Assembly (NCBI GenBank): GCA_019634575.1
Contig: JAHCAY010000001.1
Coordinates: 682,001 to 746,000, forward strand
Reading direction: 5' to 3'
Length of the DNA: 64,000 nucleotides
Source of the DNA: Candidatus Didemnitutus sp.
Lineage (GTDB): Bacteria; Verrucomicrobiota; Verrucomicrobiia; Opitutales; Opitutaceae
Shown: positions 41,825 to 52,148 of the stretch, piece after piece
Layout: the number at the start of each line of letters is the position of its first letter
How positions within the stretch are numbered: position 1 is the first letter of the stretch
Program-made: the position numbers and the translations under genes
The notes under the pieces: model-generated
Databases searched by the model: none
What the model was told of the DNA's origin: nothing
The model's input: the letters and a program-made list of their open reading frames with translations, nothing else

Positions 41825-44800
41825 TCACGGTCGCGTTGCCCGGAGTCGGAAAAACAACCGCGGGGTCCCGTTGAGTGGCGCGCTCGCCTGCCACGTCTCG
41901 ACGCCGGCGGTGGTCGCCACTTTCTGCAAATTCACCGCGTTGGTCGACCAACCCGCGAGATCGGCTGACACCTCGACCGCGCAGCTCACATCCGTCGTGT
42001 CGGATGCACGCTGGAACGTGCATCTCCACTCGCCCGCCACAACGCTCAGCGCCAGCACCGGTCCGGCGTGACGCTGCTTCGGGTCAAGCCCGAGGGCGTA
42101 TTTCACCAGATTCGGCAAGCTGTCGCCGGAGTAACTCGCGCCCGGCCCGCTCAGGCTCTCGTCGAGCAGCTCCGCCGCACTGAACTTCGTGATGCGCCAC
42201 AAGTCGTAGCCACTCGCGTTGGCCGCCAGCAGCAAACTGTCGATCGTCACCGGCACGTTGCCCAAACCACCATCGTAGGTGGAGAAGAACGCATTGAGCA
42301 CGTCCGATGGCGGACTGCCCGCGAGCGTGCCGACCACAATGTCGTCCACCTTAAACGTCGCCTCCGTCGCAGTGACCGCGATCTCATACTCGTGCATCGA
42401 GTCCACGCCCGCAGGGAACGCGCTCGTCAGGCTGGCTGGCACGCCGTTTCTCACAACGCGCATGCCGAGCAAGGTGCGCGCGGCGGAGTAGAACTCGATC
42501 GCATTGTTCGGATCGGTGCCGACGCGCAGCCCGCGCGGCTGCTGGTCGCCATACACTCCGGGATACCAATTCTCCGCGTAGGCATACGCGCGAAAGCGTA
42601 GCAGCAGCGTGTCGCCCACCGCCACTGCCTTGCCGGCGCGCGTGCGGAGCCACGTGGTGTTCGCGACATTCGTCGACAATCCCAACTGACCCGCGCCGTT
42701 CAACGCCACGTCGCCACTCCACTCAAACAGCGCCGCATCCGGCGTCGCACCTGCGCTGCCGCTGAAATCAGCGGCAACCAGTGCGGTCACGACGGCATCG
42801 CCACCGCTCACCACAAAATTGCGGCTCACGTCGGCCGCCGGCAGATACGTCGCGTCGCCGGGCTGGCTGGCCGTGATCGTGACGGTGCCGGCTCCCACCG
42901 GTGTGACGAGGTTGCCCGCGATCGTCGCGATCGTTGGGTCCGAACTCGCATAACTCACCGCCAGACCGCTGCTCGCCGTCGCGCTCAGCGCAAACGCCGC
43001 GTCGCCCAGCTTCGCGTTTGGAATCGCATCGAAGGCGATGCTCTGCGCGCGACGGTTCACGGTCAGTGTGGCAGAGTCGCTCGTCACACTGCCGGCGGCA
43101 TTCGACACCACCACGCGATAGGCGCCCGCGTCGCTCATTTGCACATCCGTCAGGTGCAACGTCGCCGTAGTCGCACCGGGAATTTCGACGCTGTCCCTCC
43201 ACCACGCATAACTCGGCGCCGGCACGCCCGAGGCGGTCACCGCGAAACTCGCCTCGCCTCCGACCATCGCGGTCTGCGGTGCCGGTTGCCCGCTGATCGA
43301 CGGTGCCACGCCCGCGGTGCGCAGCGTCGCGTCGGCACTGGTTGCCGTGCCTTGGCTGCCGAGAACCAAGAGCCGATAATGATAGACGGTCCACGGCTCC
43401 AATCCCGCCAGCGTTGCGCTCGCCGCTTGCGCGCCCGCGCCGTCCGGCGCCGTCAACGAAGCCGTCGCCGTCTGGCCGTAAGCACTTGTCGCGCCCCACT
43501 CGAAACGCGCCGCGACGGGAAAGCCGCTTGCCGTCACCGTGCCGTGCAGCGTCGCCGCATTCGACGTCACATCGTCCGCCGCCAGCACTGTCGCACCCGG
43601 CGGATATGCGACTACAGTGAGATCGAACGCCGCCTCGGCGGTCGCAGCGCCGTCGCTCACGGTGATCGTGACGTGCGCGACGCCTGTGGCATCGGCCGCT
43701 GGGGAGAGCGTGACCGTGCGGCGGACGCCGGTGCCGGCGAACACGATCGCTGCGTCCGGCAGCAATGTCGGATTGGATGATGCACCGGATACCACAAGCG
43801 CGGAGACCGCCGTTTCGATGTCGCCGATCTCAATCGTGAAACTCACTGGCGTATTGCGCGCCGTGTCGCGCGCGGCAAGCGGCGCAATCGTCGGCGGGTT
43901 GTTCACGCCGTATCCGTTCAACGTGACGTCGAACGGACTCTCGTCCGGATCGTTGCTGGCAAGGTGCAACGCTGCGGACTTCGCGCCGAGCGAGACGGGC
44001 GCGAAGCGGACGATCAGCGTGGTCGAGCCGTTATGCTCGAGCGACGGCAACGACGCCGTGACCACGCTGAACTCCGCCGCGTTCGCACCGTCGAGCGCCG
44101 CAGCCAAAGCGGCAAGCGGGCGACCGCCGGCATTGCGAATTGTGAAGGTCAGGTCCGCAGTGCGCCCCACCGGCACGTCGCCGAAATCCCGCGCCCCTCC
44201 GTCCGCCAGCGCCGTCCCGACCGGCTGCTCGAGCACGATGTCGGCCTGCAAATCGAGCGTGAGCAATGCCGTGTCGGCCCACGCGACGCCGCCGTCAGAA
44301 GTGCTGTTGGCGTAGAGCGGATTCGTGCCGGCGGTGTATTCGGCCAGCAGCGTCACGCCGTCACCGTCGGAGTCTGAGGCCGCGTCATTGGCCAGCGTGC
44401 CATAGTAGCGCTGCTCGAACGCATCCGGCACGCCATCGTTGTCGGTGTCACCGGTGAATAGGTAGGCTACGGCTTCGCGATCAGCGCCGGTCACCGTGAA
44501 GCTGATCTGCCCGCGCGACACACCCCACGCGTCTTGCTGTCGCACGCCATCGAGCGTCCAGTAGCCGAAGGTCGCATTGCCGGAGAGATCGGGCGACGTG
44601 ACCGTCGTGCCCGGAGTCACTGTCGCACTTTGGCTTACCGTTCCGGCCGGCACGCTGCGCAGCGTGTAGGTCGCGTAGCCTGCGAGATTGCAGGTGATGA
44701 GTGCCGTTTCGGTCCAGGCGACACCGCCTTCCGAGGCGCTGTTGCCATAGAGCGGGTTCGTGCCGGCGGTGTATTCGGCCAACAGCGTCACGCCGTCGCC

Positions 44801-45673
44801 GTCGGTGTCGGAGGCGGCGCCGTTGGTCATCGAGCCGTAGTAGCGTTGCTCGAACGCGTCCGGCACGCCGTCGCTGTCGGTGTCGCCGGTGAACAGGTAG
44901 GCCACGGCTTCGCGGTCGCTCGTGGTCACGGTGAAGGTGATTTGCGTGCGCGCCACGCCCCACGCATCTTGTTGCCGCACGCCGTCGAGCGTCCAGTAGC
45001 CGAACGCCGTGTTGCCCGCCAGATCGCTCGTCGTGACGACCGTGCCGGGCGGCACGACCGCTGACTGGCTCACAGTCCCGGCCGGCACGCTGCGTAATGT
45101 GTAGGTCGCGTAGCCCGCGAGATTGCAGGTGATGAGCGCCGTATCCGCCGTCGCCACGCCGCCCTCGCTGGTGCTGTTGCCGTAGAGCGGATTCGTGCCG
45201 GCGGCGTATTCCCCGGCAAGAGTGACACCGTCGCCATCGGTGTCCGACGCCGCGCCGTTGGCCAGCGTCCCATAGTATTCCATCTCGAACCAGTCCGGCA
45301 CGCCGTCGCCGTCAGTGTCGCGCGTTGCCGGCAGGTAGTGCGCCGTCGCGGTGGAAGCGCCGAGCAGCACGAAGCTCGCAGGATTCACCGAGCGACCCCA
45401 CGCGTCGCGATAAATCGCCTCCGGCGAGCCGCTGTCGGTCCAGTGGGTGAAGCGATAACTCGACCAGCTGGCCGCCGCCGTCGCGGTGGAATAGGTGGCG
45501 TTGAGCTCGAGGTATTGGTTCGACGCCACGGCGCCAATCGTGGTCCCGTCCGCATCGTTCACGGACGTTTCGACGTGGTTCACGAGGGCCGCGTGCAAAG
45601 GCCACAGGGGCAGAAGCAGCCCCACCACCGCGCCGCAGCGGAGTAGCCAGCGAGGAATCACGTTCGTGCCCAT
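41825..45673 (-). CDS. Large exported multi-domain repeat protein (thrombospondin-3, ASH, fibronectin/Ig-like)
   Basis: A 1282-residue protein with signal peptide ([19 protein letters not shown]). Residues about 30-470 hold repeated units of 145 residues, each ending in calcium-type TSP3 motifs ([40 protein letters not shown]); at DNA level three copies keep an exact 435-bp period. Next come a choice-of-anchor-D/ASH domain ([25 protein letters not shown]), a cadherin-like domain, fibronectin-III ([29 protein letters not shown]), an Ig-like domain ([22 protein letters not shown]), an MBG-like segment, a lectin-like domain and a C-terminal module ending [10 protein letters not shown], like the end modules of many verrucomicrobial exoproteins. 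Probably surface adhesion or polymer binding. Confidence 0.85.
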   Translation of the reverse strand: MGTNVIPRWLLRCGAVVGLLLPLWPLHAALVNHVETSVNDADGTTIGAVASNQYLELNATYSTATAAASWSSYRFTHWTDSGSPEAIYRDAWGRSVNPASFVLLGASTATAHYLPATRDTDGDGVPDWFEMEYYGTLANGAASDTDGDGVTLAGEYAAGTNPLYGNSTSEGGVATADTALITCNLAGYATYTLRSVPAGTVSQSAVVPPGTVVTTSDLAGNTAFGYWTLDGVRQQDAWGVARTQITFTVTTSDREAVAYLFTGDTDSDGVPDAFEQRYYGSMTNGAASDTDGDGVTLLAEYTAGTNPLYGNSASEGGVAWTETALITCNLAGYATYTLRSVPAGTVSQSATVTPGTTVTSPDLSGNATFGYWTLDGVRQQDAWGVSRGQISFTVTGADREAVAYLFTGDTDNDGVPDAFEQRYYGTLANDAASDSDGDGVTLLAEYTAGTNPLYANSTSDGGVAWADTALLTLDLQADIVLEQPVGTALADGGARDFGDVPVGRTADLTFTIRNAGGRPLAALAAALDGANAAEFSVVTASLPSLEHNGSTTLIVRFAPVSLGAKSAALHLASNDPDESPFDVTLNGYGVNNPPTIAPLAARDTARNTPVSFTIEIGDIETAVSALVVSGASSNPTLLPDAAIVFAGTGVRRTVTLSPAADATGVAHVTITVSDGAATAEAAFDLTVVAYPPGATVLAADDVTSNAATLHGTVTASGFPVAARFEWGATSAYGQTATASLTAPDGAGAQAASATLAGLEPWTVYHYRLLVLGSQGTATSADATLRTAGVAPSISGQPAPQTAMVGGEASFAVTASGVPAPSYAWWRDSVEIPGATTATLHLTDVQMSDAGAYRVVVSNAAGSVTSDSATLTVNRRAQSIAFDAIPNAKLGDAAFALSATASSGLAVSYASSDPTIATIAGNLVTPVGAGTVTITASQPGDATYLPAADVSRNFVVSGGDAVVTALVAADFSGSAGATPDAALFEWSGDVALNGAGQLGLSTNVANTTWLRTRAGKAVAVGDTLLLRFRAYAYAENWYPGVYGDQQPRGLRVGTDPNNAIEFYSAARTLLGMRVVRNGVPASLTSAFPAGVDSMHEYEIAVTATEATFKVDDIVVGTLAGSPPSDVLNAFFSTYDGGLGNVPVTIDSLLLAANASGYDLWRITKFSAAELLDESLSGPGASYSGDSLPNLVKYALGLDPKQRHAGPVLALSVVAGEWRCTFQRASDTTDVSCAVEVSADLAGWSTNAVNLQKVATTAGVETWQASAPLNGTPRLFFRLRATRP

Positions 45674-45702
45674 GTCGTTCGCGGCGCCAAGACGACGGCG
45701 AC

Positions 45703-47256
45703 TCAGGGCGCCCGGCCGCGCAGGAAGAGATTGTGCCCTGCCGCGGCGATGAAAGCTATCCTATCGACCCCGCTTGGAATGGTGGACTGACCATTGTCGT
45801 TGTAGCCCCAGGCCACGACCGTGCCGTCACTCTTCAACGCCACACTATGCCCGGAACCCGCCGCGATCGCGATCACGCCGGTCAATCCGGCCGGAACGGC
45901 GGTCTGCCCATAATACCCCCAGCCCCACGCCACCACAGTCCCGTCACCCTTCAACGCGAGGCAGTGCAGGTTTCCCGATGAGATGGCCACGACCCCGGAC
46001 AGTCCCGCCGGCACCACGCCCTCACCCTGCGAATTGCCGCCCCATGCCACCACCGTGCCGTTGCTCTTCAGCGCGAAGCTCGTGTAGGCGCTCGCCGCGA
46101 TGGCGGTGACGCCGGTCAGTCCAGTCGGAACCGTCGTTTGGCCGTTGGCATTGTTCCCCCACGCCACCACGGTGCCGTCATTCTTCAAGGCCAGACTGTG
46201 CGTCCCGCCCGCGGCAATCGCCGTCACACCGCTCAAACCGGCAGGCACCGTGGACTGACCGTTGCTATTGTAGCCCCACGCCACCACAGTGCCGTCGCTT
46301 TTCAGCGCCAAACTGTGGCCAGACGCCGCGATCGCCGTCACCCCCGTGAGACCGGCCGGAACCGTAGCCTGCCCGTAAGAATTGGATCCCCACGCGACGA
46401 CGGTTCCGTCGCCCATGAGAATCAAGCTGTGACTGGAAGCTGCAGTCCGGATCGCGGTGGTAAGCCCGGGGATGACCGTCGCCTGACTGGAGTTGTTGTT
46501 CCCCCACGCGTAAACAATGCTGATGCCGGCGTAGGCCCGGTTTGCGGCGTGCCATCCGCCCGTGGTGAGCAGGCCCGCACGCGCATCGCCACTTGCATAG
46601 GCGACCTCCATGTAGGTTGCCGGATCCAGGTTCATTTTTTTGAAAACATACGGCGCCGCGTAAGTCTGCACCGTCGCCCCGTTGACCAACTGCAACCCCG
46701 AAAAATTGCCTGCCGCCGCCGTGCCAGTGAGGATGCCTCCCGCCAAGCTCAGTCCCGGATCCCCCGAGGCATACAGCCAGAATAGCGCATCGAGCACCTT
46801 CGCACTCGTCGGCGCGTCTTTGCTGATCGTCAGTGCAGCATGCCCGCCTGCCGCCGGAATCGTGATCCAATCGAATGCCAGCAGCCCCCGCGCATCCAGC
46901 GCAAGAATCTCGAACTTCAACTGCCCCAGATCGGTCGCCCACTCCGCTCCCACGTCCCAGGTCAGCACATGATTCGTGTTGGTCGCGATCGCGTCGCCGA
47001 GTTTGCTCGCCGTGCCTTCGACGAACGTCACGGGCTTGATCACCTTCGCGAACGAGCGCACCCCGTCGATGAAGGCCAGCGCGCGCACCTGCACTGTCGC
47101 GTCGTCTGGATCGTTCACCCGGAAATTCACGTCGAGCAGGGTCGTGCCCGCGCGCATCACCGCCGAGTTGATCACCGGCGTGGGCGCCGTGTTGCCACGC
47201 AACAGCAGCGCGCCTGCCAGCGGGATCAGGACGAGAAACAGCCGGATCGTTTTCAT
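45703..47256 (-). CDS. Exported RCC1-repeat (beta-propeller) protein
   Basis: A 517-residue protein from the ATG at 47256 with signal peptide ([21 protein letters not shown]). An N-terminal domain (about 25-220; [32 protein letters not shown]) resembles verrucomicrobial formylglycine-enzyme-associated modules. The C-terminal half has about seven copies of a 39-residue RCC1-like unit ([36 protein letters not shown]...HS), which fold as a propeller. The copies are nearly identical, so they have been duplicated or homogenised recently. It lies directly upstream of the large exoprotein on the same strand, 29 nt apart, and is probably cotranscribed with it. Confidence 0.87.
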   Translation of the reverse strand: MKTIRLFLVLIPLAGALLLRGNTAPTPVINSAVMRAGTTLLDVNFRVNDPDDATVQVRALAFIDGVRSFAKVIKPVTFVEGTASKLGDAIATNTNHVLTWDVGAEWATDLGQLKFEILALDARGLLAFDWITIPAAGGHAALTISKDAPTSAKVLDALFWLYASGDPGLSLAGGILTGTAAAGNFSGLQLVNGATVQTYAAPYVFKKMNLDPATYMEVAYASGDARAGLLTTGGWHAANRAYAGISIVYAWGNNNSSQATVIPGLTTAIRTAASSHSLILMGDGTVVAWGSNSYGQATVPAGLTGVTAIAASGHSLALKSDGTVVAWGYNSNGQSTVPAGLSGVTAIAAGGTHSLALKNDGTVVAWGNNANGQTTVPTGLTGVTAIAASAYTSFALKSNGTVVAWGGNSQGEGVVPAGLSGVVAISSGNLHCLALKGDGTVVAWGWGYYGQTAVPAGLTGVIAIAAGSGHSVALKSDGTVVAWGYNDNGQSTIPSGVDRIAFIAAAGHNLFLRGRAP

Positions 47257-47543
47257 AAAGCGAGTCTGCGGAGCACGACGCCCGTTCACACCCGCACGGA
47301 CGCAGCCGCAGTCGCATGATACACCCACCTCGCATGCCGTCTCCGCAGACATTGCGGCGCAAACGGCCCTATTAGCATGCGCAGCCCCGCTGCGCCGAGC
47401 CACGCACTTCATCAGTTCCTCGCGAAATGTTCAACGATCTGCCGCGCCTCGGATTTCCTCTTCACCGGCGCCATCGCCGAAATGCTCCCGCGCCATCAGG
47501 CAAACCGCTCCCGCGCGTGTCGTGTTGAAACACGCCTCTCGCC

Positions 47544-49268
47544 TCAACCCTCGGTCGGCGCCGGCTTTTTCTCCGGTCGCAGACCGTCCGCCCGCGCGTG
47601 CGCGCGGAGCAGGATCGAGAGCGCCGTCGCCGCCTCCGCCTCGTCGTAGCACACGGCGTCGGGATTCACCGGCTCCAGCAAATCGCGGTCGTTCAAATAG
47701 CGCGCGCGCACGAGGCTCTTGATGTTCGGATTGAGTGCCCGCGCGGCATTCAGAATCGCATACGCGACCGCGGCGTCCGGCAGCGTGACGACGAGGTAGG
47801 TCGCGTGCCGGATGCCCGCCTCCTCCAGAATCTGGCTGTTGGTCGCGTCGCCGTAGAGAGCGCGCTTCCCCTGCCCCTGCAACGCGAGCACGGTGTCCAC
47901 GCTCATCTCGATCACGAGGTGCGAAAGGCCGATTTCCTCGACGCGGTGCTCGATCGCGCGACCGACCGGCCCATAGCCGACGATCACCACTTCAGCCGCA
48001 TCGTGCACGCGCTTGAGATGCTTGAGATTCGCCGACGCCCCCTTCGCCGCCGCGCGCCGGTTCAACCAGTCGCGCAACGTGGGCCAGCGATTCACCCAGT
48101 CCTCCACGCGCTGAAATTGCGTGAACAGCCACGGGTTGATGCTGATCGAGACGATCGCCGCCGCGACGATCGCGTGGTGGCCTTCGCCCGGCAGGATGCC
48201 GAGCTTCTTGGCCGCCTCGGCGACGATGAACGAGAACTCGCCGATCTGCGCGAGACCGCCGGCCACGACGAGGCCGGTGCGCAGGGAGTTTTTTCCCGCC
48301 AGGACAATCACTAGCGCCACGAACGGCTTCACGACCAGGATGACCGCGAGCGTGCCCACGATCAGCCACGGCGCATGCAGAATCGCGTGCCAGTCGAAGA
48401 GCATGCCTACGGACACGAAGAACAGCACCGCGAACGCATCGCGCATCGGCAGCGCATCCGCGGCGGCCTGATGACTGAGCTTCGACTGCGCCACCACCAT
48501 GCCCGCCAGGAACGCCCCCAGTGCCATCGACGCGCCGAACGCCAGATAGCCCGCCGTCGCCACCGCCATCGCGATGACGAGCACCGTCAAAGTGAACAAC
48601 TCCCGCGACCGCAGGCTCGCCACACGCAGCATCAGCCAAGGCACCACGCGCACACCGACGACGGCCATGATGGCCCCGAGCCCCGCGAGCTTGCCGATCG
48701 CGATCGAGCCGCTGAGCAACACGGCCTTCGCATTCACTGTTTCGCCCGCCGGCGTCGCGAGCGCCGGCAGCAACACGAGAATGATGACCGTGATGATGTC
48801 CTCCACCACCAGCCAGCCCACCGCGACGCGTCCCTCGGTCGTCTCGACCGCTCCTGCGTCCATCAGCACCCGCAGCAGCACCACGGTGCTGGCCACCGAG
48901 ATCGCGATGCCGAGCACGATGCCGGCGTTCCACGTCCATCCCAGCCAGACCGCCACGAGCGCGCCGCACAGCGTCGCCGCCGCGCTTTGCCCGAGCGCGC
49001 CGGGAATCGCGATTGCCCGCACCGCCAGCAGATCGCCGATATGGAAATGCAGGCCGACACCGAACATCAGCAGGATCACGCCGATCTCCGCCAACTGCAG
49101 CGCGAGCCCCACATCGCCGGAGAAACCCGGCGTGTAGGGCCCCACGATCATGCCCGCGATCAGATAGCCCACGATCGGCGACACGCCGACACGCTTCGCC
49201 AGCAAGCCGCAGAAAAGCGCGGCGGTGAGGCCGAACGCGATGGTCGTGATGAGCGAGATTTCGTGCAT
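47544..49268 (-). CDS. CPA2-family cation:proton antiporter with TrkA-N domain (KefB/YbaL-like)
   Basis: A 574-residue protein from the ATG at 49268. The N-terminal 390 residues form a Na+/H+-exchanger-type domain of about 12 helices (LAEIGVILLMFGVGLHFHIGDLLAVRAIAIPGALGQ; GWLVVEDIITVIILVLLPAL). The C-terminal part is a Rossmann TrkA-N domain (AEVVIVGYGPVGRAIEHRVEEIGLSHLVIEMS) that senses NAD(H) or glutathione adducts in relatives. It is probably a K+ or Na+ efflux system. The 287-nt gap to the RCC1 gene upstream of 47544 holds no clear gene. Confidence 0.92.
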   Translation of the reverse strand: MHEISLITTIAFGLTAALFCGLLAKRVGVSPIVGYLIAGMIVGPYTPGFSGDVGLALQLAEIGVILLMFGVGLHFHIGDLLAVRAIAIPGALGQSAAATLCGALVAVWLGWTWNAGIVLGIAISVASTVVLLRVLMDAGAVETTEGRVAVGWLVVEDIITVIILVLLPALATPAGETVNAKAVLLSGSIAIGKLAGLGAIMAVVGVRVVPWLMLRVASLRSRELFTLTVLVIAMAVATAGYLAFGASMALGAFLAGMVVAQSKLSHQAAADALPMRDAFAVLFFVSVGMLFDWHAILHAPWLIVGTLAVILVVKPFVALVIVLAGKNSLRTGLVVAGGLAQIGEFSFIVAEAAKKLGILPGEGHHAIVAAAIVSISINPWLFTQFQRVEDWVNRWPTLRDWLNRRAAAKGASANLKHLKRVHDAAEVVIVGYGPVGRAIEHRVEEIGLSHLVIEMSVDTVLALQGQGKRALYGDATNSQILEEAGIRHATYLVVTLPDAAVAYAILNAARALNPNIKSLVRARYLNDRDLLEPVNPDAVCYDEAEAATALSILLRAHARADGLRPEKKPAPTEG

Positions 49269-49440
49269 CGCCCCCGACCTCAAAGCCTCGGACGAGAGTG
49301 ACAACAGCAAACGCTCCGGAATTCCCCGAGCTTGCGCATCCGACCGCGGGGCGCGACGCGGATGGATTGCCCAGCCGCGCCCATCGTCGCGAGGCAACGC
49401 CACTCAAGTTCGACGCCGTCGTGTCGATGCGAGGTGTGGT

Positions 49441-49581
49441 ATGTTCCACAAGCTCGCAGCGCACGAGAATGCCTGGGTCGAAGCCGAGAACGTCGAGCGG
49501 CTCAAAACCGCCTTCACCAGTCTCGCCTTCGGCTTCGCCCTGTTGGTGGGCATGGTCGGTCTCGTGATCGGATTGCTGTAG
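49441..49581 (+). CDS. Small single-TM membrane protein
   Basis: A 46-residue protein (MFHKLAAHENAWVEAENVER, then KTAFTSLAFGFALLVGMVGLVIGLL) with an amphipathic charged half and one strong membrane helix. A GAGG sequence lies about 7 nt upstream of the ATG, at good ribosome-site spacing, which supports the start. It lies between the divergent antiporter gene and the convergent phosphohexomutase gene. Function unknown. Confidence 0.5.
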   Translation: MFHKLAAHENAWVEAENVERLKTAFTSLAFGFALLVGMVGLVIGLL

Positions 49582-49660
49582 CGCACCGCGCCCGCAGCCC
49601 GCCGGCGCGACGGTTTGGCCGCCGCGCCGCCTCAGGAATTGCCATCGAACGTCCGGAACC

Positions 49661-51616
49661 TCAGCCCTCGGCGCGCTGGCGCGCATCGGCCTCGATTGCG
49701 GCGCGCAGCGTATCGAGCGTGCTCCGCGCCTTGGCTTTCGCGGCGGGCAGGTCTGCAGCGCCCTTCACCGGCTCGGTGCCGAAGAGGTAGAACTTGATCT
49801 TCGGCTCGGTGCCGCTGCCGCGCGCGGCGAACGAGTAGCCGTTCGCCAGCGTCACGAGGTAGAGGTCTTGCGCCGGAATCTGTTCGCCGTCCGCGTCGAA
49901 GAATTTCTCGCGGCCGAAATCCTGGAAGCGCGTCACGGCGACGCTGCCGAAATTTTTCGGCGGGCTGGCGCGGTAGGTGTCGAGGATGCGCTTGATCTTC
50001 GCCGCACCGCTCGCGCCCTCGTAGTAGATGTTGATCACGCCCTCGAGGTAGAAGCCGCAGCGCAGATAAATCTCGTCGAGATACTCCGGCACGGTGAGGC
50101 CGCGCGATTTCACCCACGCGCACAGCTCGGCGAACATCAGGCAGGCCGCGTTGCCGTCCTTGTCGCGCAGGAAATCGTTCGGGAGGTAGCCGTAGCTTTC
50201 CTCCGTGCCGAAGAGGTAGAACGTGCTGTGCTGCTGCAGCAGCTTCGCGCGCTCGCGGAACGGCGTGGCGTCGTAGTCGAAGCCCGTGCCCATCGCGGCG
50301 GTGAGCTTCTGCTCGTAGCCACGCATCTTGCCGGCGATCCACTTGAACCCGGTGAGCGTGTTGATGACCTTCACGCCGTGCGCCTTGCCGACGGCGTCCT
50401 GCAGCGGCGTCGTGACGAAGGTCTTCACGAGACACGCGTTCGGCGTGCCTTCCTTCGGAATCCAGCCGAGTTCCTTGTATTTGGAGACGCGGTAGTCGGC
50501 CAGCAGCGCGCCGACCTGGTTGCCCGAGAGCAGCTCGAGTTTGCCGGCGCGATTGCGCACGGCGACGCCCATGCGGTCGCTGTCGGGGTCGGTCGCGAGC
50601 ACGGCGTCGTGCCCGCCCTTTTCGGCGAGCGCGACCGCCATTGCGAGCGCTTCTGCGTTCTCGGGATTCGGCGACTTTACCGTCGGGAAACGCGAGTCGA
50701 ACGCCGCTTGCTCCGGCACCTGCGTGACCTGCACGCCGGCCGAGGTGAGCAACGGCATCGTCGAGACGCCGCCGACGCCGTGGATGTTGGTGTAGACAAC
50801 GCGGAGGTTCGCCTGGCGCACGATGTCGTGGTCGATCGCGGCCTGCGCGGCGACCTTGAGGTAGGCCTCGTCGGCGTCGCGGCCGAGCGTGGTGACCTTG
50901 GCGATGTCGGCGGTGAGGAACTCGCCCACCGCGGAGAGCGGCACGGCGTTGACCTCGGTGACGATGCCCTTGTCGTGCGGCGCAATGACCTGTGCGCCGT
51001 CGTCGAAGTAGGCCTTGAAGCCGTTGTCGTGGGGCGGATTGTGGCTCGCGGTGATCACCACGCCGCAATGCGTCTTCAGCCAGCGCACCGAAAAGCTCAG
51101 CTGCGGCGTGGAGCGCGGGCCGTCGAAAATGTAGGCCTCGCCACCGAGGCGCGTCCAAGTCGACGCCGCCAATTCGCAGAAGTGGCGCGAGAAATGGCGG
51201 ACGTCGTGTGCGATCACGATGCGCGGCTTCGCGGCGCTCTTTTGCGCGGCGAGATACTCCGCGACGTAGCGGTGCAGGCCGACGACGGCGCGCACGAGCG
51301 TGAAGTCATTCAGCATGTTCGCGCCCACGCCGGCGTGCTCCGGCGAACCGGAGGCGGAAAGCGTGCCCGTCTCGGCCTTCGCGCCGACCGTGCCGATCGT
51401 GCGCCCGCGCATGCCGCCGGTGCCGAACTCGAGGTAGCGGTAGAAGCGGTCGTTCAATTCAGGCCACTGCTCGCGCTCGATCAGCTCGGCCATGCTCTGC
51501 TGCGCCCAAGCGGGCAGCCCGCCCTGCCACCACGCGGTGAGATTCTCGACGGTGCTGGGAAGCAGTTGACCCGCCTGCGCGGCGGCTTGGACTTTGGAGG
51601 ACAGCGGAGTGCTCAT
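49661..51616 (-). CDS. Phosphoglucomutase/phosphomannomutase family protein
   Basis: A 651-residue alpha-D-phosphohexomutase of the long PgcA/Pgm2-like group. It has the early motif YLEFGTGGMRGRTIG, the phosphoserine loop VVITASHNPPHDNGFKAYF, the metal-binding loop LATDPDSDRMGVAV, the sugar-binding FGTEESYGY and the C-terminal phosphate-binding RGSGTEPKIKFY. It should interconvert hexose-1- and -6-phosphates. Together with the pyrophosphorylase gene upstream it supplies sugar nucleotides. The GxxExxY cassette separates it from that gene, so its own transcription may depend on read-through. Confidence 0.92.
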   Translation of the reverse strand: MSTPLSSKVQAAAQAGQLLPSTVENLTAWWQGGLPAWAQQSMAELIEREQWPELNDRFYRYLEFGTGGMRGRTIGTVGAKAETGTLSASGSPEHAGVGANMLNDFTLVRAVVGLHRYVAEYLAAQKSAAKPRIVIAHDVRHFSRHFCELAASTWTRLGGEAYIFDGPRSTPQLSFSVRWLKTHCGVVITASHNPPHDNGFKAYFDDGAQVIAPHDKGIVTEVNAVPLSAVGEFLTADIAKVTTLGRDADEAYLKVAAQAAIDHDIVRQANLRVVYTNIHGVGGVSTMPLLTSAGVQVTQVPEQAAFDSRFPTVKSPNPENAEALAMAVALAEKGGHDAVLATDPDSDRMGVAVRNRAGKLELLSGNQVGALLADYRVSKYKELGWIPKEGTPNACLVKTFVTTPLQDAVGKAHGVKVINTLTGFKWIAGKMRGYEQKLTAAMGTGFDYDATPFRERAKLLQQHSTFYLFGTEESYGYLPNDFLRDKDGNAACLMFAELCAWVKSRGLTVPEYLDEIYLRCGFYLEGVINIYYEGASGAAKIKRILDTYRASPPKNFGSVAVTRFQDFGREKFFDADGEQIPAQDLYLVTLANGYSFAARGSGTEPKIKFYLFGTEPVKGAADLPAAKAKARSTLDTLRAAIEADARQRAEG

Positions 51617-51637
51617 GAGATGAAATTGATCTAGTTA

Positions 51638-52145
51638 TTTAACACAGAGGACGCGGAGGACACAGAGAGAAGCTAGCGATCGTTCGCCAGGCGAGTGACG
51701 CCATCGACGAGTCGCGGGACGTGAAAGTTGATGAGCAGACCGATTTGGTGGCCGGTCTCTCGAATATAGGAAAGCACCTGGGCTCGATGAACGGGAAGCA
51801 CTGTCTCGATCGCCTTGAGCTCGACCAACACTGTATCCTCAACGATCAAGTCGGCGCGAAACGCCACATCGATGATCTCACCTTTGTAGGTCAGTGGAAC
51901 GGCCACCTGCCGCGCACATGCCAGGCCGCGCAGAAACAGTTCGCGCGCCAAACAACCTTCGTAAGCCGATTCCAGCAGCCCCGGACCTTTGGCGCGGTGA
52001 ACTTCGATGGCTGCGCCGATGATTTTCTCAGTGAGTTCGTTGATGGGATTCATGTTGGTGGCAGCCCGCACCTCCACCCAATGCCGATCAACCGTCTCGA
52101 ACACAATTCCGACCTCTGTGTTCTCTGCGACCTCTGTGTTTAACC
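51638..52145. mobile_element. GxxExxY cassette flanked by ACACAGAGG inverted repeats
   Basis: About 508 bp between the pyrophosphorylase stop (52149) and the mutase start (51616). The left end (about 51638-51670) and the right end (about 52109-52145) carry inverted copies matching at 23 of 26 core positions (ACACAGAGG, CGC, GAG, ACACAGAG). The single gene inside encodes a GxxExxY protein. The ends have the same internal direct-repeat style as the CACGGAT element at 27456-27624. Confidence 0.7.
51673..52053 (-). CDS. GxxExxY protein (PD-(D/E)XK-like)
   Basis: A 126-residue protein from the ATG at 52053 (MNPINELTEKIIGAAIEVH). It contains the family signature GPGLLESAYEGCL and then PLTYKGEIIDVAFRADLIVEDTVLVELKAIE, which has the order of a PD-(D/E)XK nuclease core (D...ExK), followed by HRAQVLSYIRETGHQIGLLINFHV. 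Members are small and widespread in Verrucomicrobia and Planctomycetes; their function is not established. It is the only gene of the inverted-repeat cassette and lies 3 nt inside the left repeat. The open frame extends upstream through the right repeat, but no plausible start is there. Confidence 0.88.
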   Translation of the reverse strand: MNPINELTEKIIGAAIEVHRAKGPGLLESAYEGCLARELFLRGLACARQVAVPLTYKGEIIDVAFRADLIVEDTVLVELKAIETVLPVHRAQVLSYIRETGHQIGLLINFHVPRLVDGVTRLANDR

Positions 52146-52148
52146 CAA

